Shown: in pieces, positions 53,545-64,000 of the stretch | Position numbering within the stretch: the stretch's first letter is position 1 | Layout of the letters: each line of letters starts with the position of its first letter | DNA from: Ectobius pallidus | Taxonomy: Eukaryota > Arthropoda > Insecta > Blattodea > Ectobiidae | Length of the DNA stretch: 64,000 nucleotides | Direction of reading: 5' to 3' | Assembly: GCA_964059195.1 (NCBI GenBank) | Contig: CAXKWD010000014.1 | Coordinates: 2,542,001 to 2,606,000 of the forward strand | The notes under the pieces: generated by a model | The model's database searches: none | What the model was told of the DNA's origin: nothing | What the model saw: only the letters and a program-made list of their open reading frames with translations | Position numbers and translations under genes: made by a program

Positions 53545-56500
53545 AATGATCAATACATACAATGAAAATATCGGTGATATGCTAATGTCAAAACATGGGT
53601 TGTAAATTTTACTTTAATAGAAAGAATACTGTTGCCTAGCAATGAGTTTTAAAACACGAATGTGTTGCCTAGCAATGCCATTTTAAACCGGAAACTGTTG
53701 CCTAGCAATGTCATCAAAAAGAACTGTTGCTTAGCAATGTCATTTTTAAAAAATATTGCTACCTATTATAAACTTTTAAAAATATACTGTTGTGTAGCAA
53801 TGTTAATTTCAGACACCAAACTTTTACTTTTCAATGCATTTTTCAAAGTCGAAACTTTTTCCTAGCAATGTAATTTTTAAAGACAATTTGGCTGCCTATC
53901 AATGTAATTTTTCAATCACGAATGTTTTGCCTAACCATGCCAGTCTAAACCGGAAACTATTGCCTAGCAATGAGTTTTAAAACACGAAAGTGTTGCCGAG
54001 CAATGCCATTTTAAACCGGAAACTGTGGCCTAGCAATGCCATCAAAAAGAACTGTTGCTTAGCAATGTAATTTTAAACACAATATTGCTACCCATTATAA
54101 ACTTTTAAATCATATACTGTTGCGTAGCAATGTCAATTTCGGACACGAAACTTTTACCTTTCAATGCATTTTTGAAAGTCGAAACTTTTTCCTAGCAATG
54201 TAATTTTTAAATACAATTTGACTGCCTAACAATGTAATTTTTCTATCACGAAACATTTCCCTAGCCATGCCAGTCTAAAAGGAAACTGTAGCCTAGCAAT
54301 GAAGTTTTAAAACACCTGACTGTTGCTTAGCTATGACATTTTGAACAAGAAACTGTAGCTTAGCAATGCCATCTCCAAATACGAAACTGTTGCCTAGCAA
54401 TGTCATCTATAAGGAATAGTTTTTAATCCCTCAATGATCAATACATACAATGAAAATATCGGTGATATGCTAATGGCAAAACATGGGTTGTAAATTTTGC
54501 TTTAATAGAAAGAATACTGTTGCCTAGCAATGAGTTTTAAAACACGAAAGTGTTGCCTAGCATTGCCATTTTAAACCGCAAACTGTTGCCTAGCAATGTC
54601 CTCAAAAAGAACTGTTGCTTAGCAATGGCATTTTTAAACACAATATTGCTACCTATTAAAAGCTTTTAAAAAAAGAAACTGTTGCGTAGCAATGTCAATT
54701 TCTGACACGAAACCTTTACCTTTCAATGCATTTTTCAAATTCGAAACTTCTTCCTAGCAATGTAATTTTTAAAGACAATTTGGCTACCTAACAATGTAAT
54801 TTTTCTATCACGAATGTTTTGCCTAGCCATGCCAGTCTAAACCGGAAACTGTTGCCTAGCAATGAAGTTTTATAACACCTGACTGTTGCTTAGCAATGAC
54901 ATTTTGAATAAGAAACTGTAGCTTAGCAATGGCATTTCCAAATACGAAACTGTTGCATAGCAATGTCTTCTATAAGGAATAGTCTTTAATCCCTCAATGA
55001 TCAATACATACAATGAAAATATCGGTGATATGCTAATGGCATAACAGGGGTTGTAAATTTTTCTTTAATAGAAAAGAATACTGTTGCCTAGCAATGAGTT
55101 TTAAAACACGAAAGTGTTGCCTAGCAATGCCATTTTAAACCGGAAACTGTTGCCTAGCAATGCCATCAAAAAGAACTGTTGCTTAGCAAAGTCAATTTTA
55201 AACACAATATTGCTATCTATTATAAACTTTTAAAAAATATACTGTCTCGTAGCAATGTCAATATCAGACACAAATCTTTTACCTTTCAGTGCATTTTTCA
55301 TGTCGAAACTTTTTCCTAGCAATGTAATTTTTAAAGACAATTTGGCTGCCTAACAATGTAATTTTTCTATCAGGAAAGGTTTGCCTAGCAATCCCAGTCT
55401 AAACCGGGAACTGTTGCCTAGCAATTAAGTTTTAAAACAGCTGACTCTTGATTAGCAATGACATTTTGAACATGAAACTGTAGCTTAGCAATTCCATCTC
55501 CAAATACGAAACTGTTGCCTAGCAATGTCTTCTATAAGGAAAAGTTTTTGATCCTTCAATGATCAATACATTCAATGAAAATATCGGTGATATTCTAATG
55601 TCAAAACATGGGTTGTAAATTTTACTTTAATAGAAAGAATACTGTTGCCTAGCAATGAGTTTTAAAACACGAATGTGTTGCCTAGCAATGCCATTTTAAA
55701 CCGGAAACTGTTGCCTAGCAATGTCATCAAAAAGAACTGTTGCTTAGCAATGTCATTTTTAAAAAATATTGCTACCTATTATAAACTTTTAAAAATATAC
55801 TGTTGTGTAGCAATGTTAATTTCAGACACCAAACGTTTACTTTTCAATGCATTTTTCAAAGTCGAAACTTTTTCCTAGCAATGTAATTTTTAAAAACGAT
55901 TTGGCTGCTTAACAATTTAATTTTTCTATGACGAAAGTTTTGCCTAGCCATGCCAGTCTAAACCGGAAACTGTTGCCTAGCAATTAAGTTTTAAAACACC
56001 TGACTCTTGCTTAGCAATGACATTTTGAACAAGAAACTGTAGCTTAGCAATGCCATCTCCAAATACGAAACTGTTGCCTAGCAATGTCATCTATAAGGAA
56101 TAGTTTTTAATCCTTCAATGACCAATACATACAATGAAAATATCGGTGATATGCTAATGTCAAAACATGGGTTGTAAATTTTACTTTAATAGAAAGAATA
56201 CTGCTGCCTAGCAATGAGTCTTAAAACACGAAAGTGTTGCCTGGCAATGCCATTTTAAACCAGAAACTGTTGCCTAGCAATGTCATCAAAAAGAACTGTT
56301 GCTTAGCAATGTCATTTTTTAACACAATATTGCTACCTATTTAAAGCTTTTAAAAAAAGATACTGTTGCGTAGCAATGTCAATTTCTGACACGAAACCTT
56401 TACCTTTCAATGCATTTTCCAAAGTCGAAACTTCTTCCTAGCAATGTAATTTTTAAAGACAATTTGGCTGCCTATCAATGTAATTTTTCAATCACGAATG

Positions 56501-57570
56501 TTTTGCCTAACCATGCCAGACTAAACCGGAAACTATTGCCTAGCAATGAGTTTTAAAACACGAAAGTGTTGCCGAGCAATGCCATTTTAAACCGGAAACT
56601 GTGGCCTAGCAATGCCATCAAAAAGAACTGTTGCTTAGCAATGTAATTTTAAACACAATATTGCTACCCATTATAAACTTTTAAATAATATACTGTTGCG
56701 TAGCAATGTCAATTTCAGACACGAAACTTTTACCTTTCAATGCATTTTTGAAAGTCGAAACTTTTTCCTAGCAATGTAATTTTTAAATACAATTTGACTG
56801 CCTAACAATGTAATTTTTCTATCACGAAACTTTTCCCTAGCCATGCCAGTCTAAAAGGAAACTGTAGCCTAGCAATGAAGTTTTAAAACACCTGACTGTT
56901 GCTTAGCAATGACATTTTGAACAAGAAACTGTAGCTTAGCAATGCCATCTCCAAATACGAAACTGTTGCCTAGCAATGTCATCTATAAGGAATAGTTTTT
57001 AATCCCTCAATGATCGATACATACAATGAAAATATCGGTGATATGCTAATGGCAAAACATGGGTTGTAAATTTTGCTTTAATAGAAAGAATACTGTTGCC
57101 TAGCAATGAGTTTTAAAACACGAAAGTGTTGCCTAGCATTGCCATTTTAAACCGCAAACTGTTGCCTAGCAATGTCCTCTAAAAGAACTGTTGCTTAGCA
57201 ATGGCATTTTTAAACACAATATTGCTACCTATTAAAAGCTTTTAAAAAAAGAAACTGTTGCGTAGCAATGTCAATTTCTGACACGAAACCTTTACCTTTC
57301 AATGCATTTTTCAAATTCGAAACTTCTTCCTAGCAATGTAATTTTTAAAGACAATTTGGCTACCTAACAATGTAATTTTTCTATCACGAATGTTTTGCCT
57401 AGCCATGCCAGTCTAAACCGGAAACTGTTGCCTAGCAATGAAGTTTTATAACACCTGACTGTTGCTTAGCAATGACATTTTGAATAAGAAACTGTAGCTT
57501 AGCAATGGCATCTCCAAATACGAAACTGTTGCATAGCAATGTCTTCTATAAGGAATAGTCTTTAATCCCT
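53545..57570 (+). repeat. Repeats with a period of about 2,013 bp
   Basis: A shortened subrepeat, CATTTTTAAAAAATATTGC, occurs near 53740 and again 2,013 bp later. The basic unit is one fused unit (about 890 bp) plus two normal monomers. The second copy contains an extra T-class monomer at 56110, so the offset grows to about 2,575 bp afterwards. Confidence 0.75.
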
Positions 57571-60139
57571 CAATGATCAATACATACAATGAAAATATCG
57601 GTGATATGCTAATGGCATAACAGGGGTTGTAAATTTTGCTTTAATAGAAAGAATACTGTTGCCTAGCAATGAGTTTTAAAACACGAAAGTGTTGCTTAGC
57701 AATGCCATTTTAAACCGCAAACTGTTGCCTAGCAATGTCATCAAAAAGAACTGTTGCTTAGTAATGTCATTTTTAAACACAATATTGCTACCTATTATAA
57801 ACTTTTAAAAATATACTGTTGTGTAGCAATGTTAATTTCAGACACCAAACTTTTACTTTTCAATGCATTTTTAAAAGTCGAAACGTTTTCCTAGCAATGT
57901 AATTTTTAAAGACAATTTGGCTGCTTAACAATGTAATTTTTCTATGACGAAAGTTTTGCCTAGCCATGCCAGTCTAAACCGGAAACTGTTGCCTAGCAAT
58001 TAAGTTTTAAAACAACTGACTCTTGCTTAGCAATGACATTTTGAACAAGAAACTGTAGCTTAGCAATGCCATCTCCAAATACGAAACTGTTGCCTAGCAA
58101 TGTCATCTATAACGAATAGTTTTTAATCCTTCAATGATCAATAGATACAATGAAAATATCGGTGATATGCTAATGTCAAAACATGGGTTGTAAATTTTAC
58201 TTTAATAGAAAGAATACTGTTGCCTAGCAATGAGTTTTAAAACACGAAAGTGTTGCCTAGCAATGCCATTTTAAACCAGAAACTGTTGCCTAGCAATGTC
58301 ATCAAAAAGAACTGTTGCTTAGCAATGTCATTTTTGAACACAATATTGCTACCTATTAAAAGCTTTTAAAAAAAGATACTGTTGCGTAGCAATGTCAATT
58401 TCTGACACGAAACCTTTACCTTTCAATGCATTTTCCAAAGTAGAAATTTCTTCCTAGCAATGTAATTTTTAAAGACAATTTGGCTGCCTATCAACGTAAT
58501 ATTTCTATCACGAATGTTTTTCCTAGCCATGGCAGTCTAAACCGGAAACTGTAGCCTAGCAATGAAATTTTAAAACACCTGACTTTTGCTTAGCAATGAC
58601 ATTTTGAACAACAAACTGTAGCTTAGCAATGCCATCTCCAAATACGAAACTGTTGCCTAGCAATGTCTTCTATAAGGAAACGTTCTTGATCCTTCAATGA
58701 TCAATACATACAATGAAAATATCGGTGATATGCTAATGTCAAAACATGGGTTGTAAATTTTACTTTAATAGAAAGAATACTGTTGCCTAGCAATGAGTTT
58801 TAAAACACGAATGTGTTGCCTAGCAATGCCATTTTAAACCGGAAACTGTTGCCTAGCAATGTCATCAAAAAGAACTGTTGCTTAGCAATGTCATTTTTAA
58901 ACACAATATTGCTACCTATTATAAACTTTTAAAAATATACTGTTGTGTAGCAATGTTAATTTCAGACACCAAACTTTTACTTTTCAATGCATTTTTCAAA
59001 GTCGAAACTTTTTCCTAGCAATGTAATTTTTAAAGACGATTTGGCTGCTTAACAATGTAATTTTTCTATGACGAAAGTTTTGCCTAGCCATGCCAGTCTA
59101 AACCGGAAACTGTTGCCTAGCAATTAAGTTTTAAAACACCTGACTCTTGCTTAGCAATGACATTTTGAACAAGAAACTGTAGCTTAGCAATGCCATCTCC
59201 AAATACGAAACTGTTGCCTAGCAATGTCATCTATAAGGAATAGTTTTTAATCCTTCAATGATCAATACATACAATGAAAATATCGGTGATATGCTAATGT
59301 CAAAACATGGGTTGTAAATTTTACTTTAATAGAAAGAATACTGCTGCCTAGCAATGAGTCTTAAAACACGAAAGTGTTGCCTGGCAATGCCATTTTAAAC
59401 CAGAAACTGTTGCCTAGCAATGTCATCAAAAAGAACTGTTGCTTAGCAATGTCATTTTTTAACACAATATTGCTACCTATTTAAAGCTTTTAAAAAAAAA
59501 TACTGTTGCGTAGCAATGTCAATTTCTGACACGAAACCTTTACCTTTCAATGCATTTTCCAAAGTCGAAACTTCTTCCTAGCAATGTAATTTTTAAAGAC
59601 AATTTGGCTGCCTATCAACGTAATTTTTCAATCACGAATGTTTTGCCTAACCATGCCAGTCTAAACCGGAAACTGTTGCCTAGCAATGAGTTTTAAAACA
59701 CCAAAGTGTTGCCGAGCAATGCCATTTTAAACCGGAAACTGTGGCCTAGCAATGCCATCAAAAAGAACTGTTGCTTAGCAATGTAATTTTAAACACAATA
59801 TTGCTACCCATTATAAACTTTTAAATAATATACTGTTGCGTAGCAATGTCAATTTCAGACACGAAACTTTTACCTTTCAATGCATTTTTGAAAGTCGAAA
59901 CTTTTTCCTAGCAATGTAAATTTTAAATACAATTTGACTGCCTAACAATGTAATTTTTCTATAACGAAACTTTTCCCTAGCCATGCCAGTCTAAAAGGAA
60001 ACTGTAGCCTAGCAATGAAGTTTTAAAACACCTGACTGTTGCTTAGCAATGACATTTTGAACAAGAAACTGTAGCTTAGCAATGCCATCTCCAAATACGA
60101 AACTGTTGCCTAGCAATGTCATCTATAAGGAATAGTTTT

Positions 60140-63100
60140 TAATCCCTCAATGATCAATACATACAATGAAAATATCGGTGATATGCTAATGGCAAAACAT
60201 GGGTTGTAAATTTTGCTTTAATAGAAAGAATACTGTTGCCTAGCAATGAGTTTTAAAACACGAAAGTGTTGCCTAGCATTGCCATTTTAAACCGCAAACT
60301 GTTGCCTAGCAATGTCATCAAAAAGAACTGTTGCTTAGTAATGTCATTTTTAAACACAATATTGCTACCTATTATAAACTTTTAAAAATATACTGTTGTG
60401 TAGCAATGTTAATTTCAGACACCAAACTTTTACTTTTCAATGCATTTTTAAAAGTCGAAACGTTTTCCTAGCAATGTAATTTTTAAAGACAATTTGGCTG
60501 CTTAACAATGTAATTTTTCTATGACGAAAGTTTTGCCTAGCCATGCCAGTCTAAACCGGAAACTGTTGCCTAGCAATTAAGTTTTAAAACACCTGACTCT
60601 TGCTTAGCAATGACATTTCGAAAAGAAACTGTAGCTAGCAATGCCATCTCCAAATACGAAACTGTTGCCTAGCAATGTCATCTATAACGAATAGTTTTTA
60701 ATCCTTCAATGATCAATAGATACAATGAAAATATCGGTGATATGCTAATGTCAAAACATGGGTTGTAAATTTTACTTTAATAGAAAGAATACTGTTGCCT
60801 AGCAATGAGTTTTAAAACACAAAAGTGTTGCCTAGCAATGCCATTTTAAACCGGAAACTGTTGCCTAGCAATGCCATCAAAAAGAACTGTTGCTTAGCAA
60901 AGTCATTTTTAAACACAATATTGCTACCTATTATAAACTTTTAAAAAATATACTGTTGCGTAGCAATGTCAATATCAGACACAAATCTTTTACCTTTCAA
61001 TGCATTTTTCATGTCGAAACTTTTTCCTAGCAATGTAATTTTTAAAGACAATTTGGCTGCCTAACAATGTAATTTTTCTATCAGGAAAGGTTTGCCTAGC
61101 AATCCCAGTCTAAACCGGAAACTGTTGCCTAGCAATTAAGTTTTAAAACAGCTGACTCTTGCTTAGCAATGACATTTTGAACATGAAACTGTAGCTTAGC
61201 AATGCCATCTCCAAATACGAAACTGTTGCCTAGAAATGTCTTCTATAAGGAAAAGTTTTTGATCCTTCAATGATCAATAAATACAATGAAAATATCGGTG
61301 ATATGCTAATGTCAAAACATGGGTTGTAAATTTTACTTTAATAGAAAGAATACTGTTGCCTAGCAATGAGTTTTAAATCACGAATGTGTTGCCTAGCAAT
61401 GCCATTTTAAACCAGAAACTGTTGCCTAGCAATGTCATCAAAAAGAACTGTTGCTTAGCAATGTCATTTTTTAACACAATATTGCTACCTATTTAAAGCT
61501 TTTAAAAAAAGATACTGTTGCGTAGCAATGTCAATTTCTGACACGAAACCTTTACCTTTCAATGCATTTTCCAAAGTCGAAACTTCTTCCTAGCAATGTA
61601 ATTTTTAAAGACAATTTGGCTGCCTATCAATGTAATTTTTCAATCACGAATGTTTTGCCTAACCATGCCAGTCTAAACCGGAAACTGTTGCCTAGCAATG
61701 AGTTTTAAAACACGAAAGTGTTGCCGAGCAATGCCATTTTAAACCGGAAACTGTGGCCTAGCAATGCCATCAAAAAGAACTGTTGCTTAGCAATGTAATT
61801 TTAAACACAATATTGCTACCTATTATAAACTTTTAAATAATATACTGTTGCGTAGCAATGTCAATTTCAGACACGAAACTTTTACCTTTCAATGCATTTT
61901 TGAAAGTCGAAACATTTTCCTAGCAATGTAATTTTTAAATACAGTTTGACTGCCTAACAATGTAACTTTTCTATCACGAAACTTTTCCCTAGCCATGCCA
62001 GTCTAAAAGGAAACTGTTGCCTAGCAATGAAGTTTTAAAACACCTGACTGTTGCTTAGAAATGACATTTTGAACAAGAAACTGTAGCTTAGCAATGCCAT
62101 CTCCAAATACGAAACTGTTGCCTAGCAATGTCATCTATAAGGAATAGTTTTTAATCCCTCAATGATCAATACATACAATGAAAATATCGGTGATATGCTA
62201 ATGGCAAAACATGGGTTGTAAATTTTGCTTTAATAGAAAGAATACTGTTGCCTAGCAATGAGTTTTAAAACACGAAAGTGTTGCCTAGCATTGCCATTTT
62301 AAACCGCAAACTGTTGCCTAGCAATGTCATCAAAAAGAACTGTTGCTTAGTAATGTCATTTTTAAACACAATATTGCTACCTATTATAAACTTTTAAAAA
62401 TATACTGTTGTGTAGCAATGTTAATTTCAGACACCAAACTTTTACTTTTCAATGCATTTTTAAAAGTCGAAACGTTTTCCTAGCAATGTAATTTTTAAAG
62501 ACAATTTGGCTGCTTAACAATGTAATTTTTCTATGACGAAAGTTTTGCCTCGCCATGCCAGTCTAAACCGGAAACTGTTGCCTAGCAATTAAGTTTTAAA
62601 ACACCTGACTCTTGCTTAGCAATGACATTTCGAAAAGAAACTGTAGCTTAGCAATGCCATCTCCAAATACGAAACTGTTGCCTAGCAATGTCATCTATAA
62701 CGAATAGTTTTTAATCCTTCAATGATCAATAGATACAATGAAAATATCGGTGATATGCTAATGTCAAAACATGGGTTGTAAATTTTACTTTAATAGAAAG
62801 AATACTGTTGCCTAGCAATGAGTTTTAAAACACAAAAGTGTTGCCTAGCAATGCCATTTTAAACCGGAAACTGTTGCCTAGCAATGCCATCAAAAAGAAC
62901 TGTTGCTTAGCAAAGTCATTTTTAAACACAATATTGCTACCTATTATAAACTTTTAAAAAATATACTGTTGCGTAGCAATGTCAATATCAGACACAAATC
63001 TTTTACCTTTCAATGCATTTTTCATGTCGAAACTTTTTCCTAGCAATGTAATTTTTAAAGACAATTTGGCTGCCTAACAATGTAATTTTTCTATCAGGAA

Positions 63101-63700
63101 AGGTTTGCCTAGCAATCCCAGTCTAAACCGGAAACTGTTGCCTAGCAATTAAGTTTTAAAACAGCTGACTCTTGCTTAGCAATGACATTTTGAACATGAA
63201 ACTGTAGCTTAGCAATGCCATCTCCAAATACGAAACTGTTGCCTAGCAATGTCTTCTATAAGGAAAAGTTTTTGATCCTTCAATGATCAATAAATACAAT
63301 GAAAATATCGGTGATATGCTAATGTCAAAACATGGGTTGTAAATTTTACTTTAATAGAAAGAATACTGTTGCCTAGCAATGAGTTTTAAATCACGAATGT
63401 GTTGCCTAGCAATGCCATTTTAAACCAGAAACTGTTGCCTAGCAATGTCATCAAAAAGAACTGTTGCTTAGCAATGTCATTTTTTAACACAATATTGCTA
63501 CCTATTTAAAGCTTTTAAAAAAAGATACTGTTGCGTAGCAATGTCAATTTCTGACACGAAACCTTTACCTTTCAATGCATTTTCCAAAGTCGAAACTTCT
63601 TCCTAGCAATGTAATTTTTAAAGACAATTTGGCTGCCTATCAATGTAATTTTTCAATCACGAATGTTTTGCCTAACCATGCCAGTCTAAACCGGAAACTG
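60140..63700 (+). repeat. Near-identical 2,012-2,013-bp tandem repeat at the right end
   Basis: The variant TGACATTTCGAAAAGAAACT at 60611 recurs at 62623 (2,012 bp), and TTTAAATCACGAATGTG at about 61373 recurs 2,013 bp later. One visible difference is a lost T in TGTAGCTAGCAATG near 60630. The second copy diverges near 63.7 kb at another fused junction. Confidence 0.8.
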
Positions 63701-64000
63701 TTGCCTAGCAATGAGTTTTAAAACACGAAAGTGTTGCCTAGCATTGCCATTTTAAACCGCAAACTGTTGCCTAGCAATGTCATCAAAAAGAACTGTTGCT
63801 TAGTAATGTCATTTTTAAACACAATATTGCTACCTATTATAAACTTTTAAAAATATACTGTTGTGTAGCAATGTTAATTTCAGACACCAAACTTTACTTT
63901 TCAATGCATTTTTAAAAGTCGAAACGTTTTCCTAGCAATGTAATTTTTAAAGACAATTTGGCTGCTTAACAATGTAATTTTTCTATGACGAAAGTTTTGC

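Larger units (their letters stand above)
39063..64000 (+). repeat. Satellite block 3, right family (fused units)
   Basis: This has the same monomer as the left family but a different order. Eight junctions join subrepeat 10 of one monomer (GTCTAAACCGGAAACT or a close variant) directly to subrepeat 1 of the next (GTTGCCTAGCAATGAGTTTT), near 41190, 46570, 50825, 53955, 56535, 59670, 61685 and 63700, losing about 234 bp including the linker and giving units of about 890 bp. No foldback insertion and no 1.3-kb insert is present. Minor variants such as ATCAGGAAAGGTTTGCC and GAATGTGTTGCC are typical of this half. The window ends inside the array. Confidence 0.92.

Noticed and set aside
818..64000. 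CENP-B box or telomeric repeats
   Set aside because: I found no match to the CENP-B box core (TTCG...CGGG) in the consensus monomer and no runs of telomere-type hexamers. A centromeric role cannot be excluded but is not shown.

Overview
The whole 64 kb window is repetitive, non-genic eukaryotic DNA: a large AT-rich satellite array with a layered structure and no recognisable intact gene. The base unit is a subrepeat of about 34 bp (commonest core GTTGCCTAGCAATG). Fourteen diverged subrepeats plus a linker of about 96 bp, unrelated to the subrepeats, form a monomer of about 562 bp. I counted roughly 100 linkers by hand. The array structure and canonical GT-AG splice-like signals point to an animal or other eukaryote. 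The species cannot be told from the sequence; an invertebrate is only a guess.

Layout: 1-817 is the right end of a non-satellite insert. 818-3623 holds 5 monomers. 3624-4927 is a complete copy of the insert (about 1.3 kb). 4928-29031 holds about 42 monomers, in which an 11-monomer / 10-monomer / 11-monomer series (starting near 6.07, 12.41 and 18.20 kb) is visible. 29032-30335 is a third copy of the insert. 30336-38320 is more of the same family, in a shortened order. 38321-39062 holds two tandem monomers without linkers. 39063-64000 is a second family, marked by fused units of about 890 bp and by periods of about 2.01 kb and 5.4-5.9 kb.

The insert recurs at the same place in the monomer with the same flanks, so it was amplified along with the satellite as part of a 25,408-bp super-repeat (4111-29518). 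The first super-repeat unit here (1-4110) is a deletion derivative missing 21,298 bp, about 37 monomers, with the junction inside 2582-2599. Four monomers carry an identical-position 163-bp foldback insertion (9304, 15091, 21440, 34678). Its 48-nt arms contain a tRNA T-arm/B-box-like sequence on both strands, and it is flanked by a 10-bp target duplication. Empty sites exist elsewhere in the array.

Nothing here supports a multi-gene system. The most interesting signals are the tRNA-like foldback insertion, the very dense near-palindromic motif resembling RFX-family X-boxes, the strongly constant linker, and the datable record of unequal exchange. The insert holds short exon-like open frames that I do not recognise and treat as relics.
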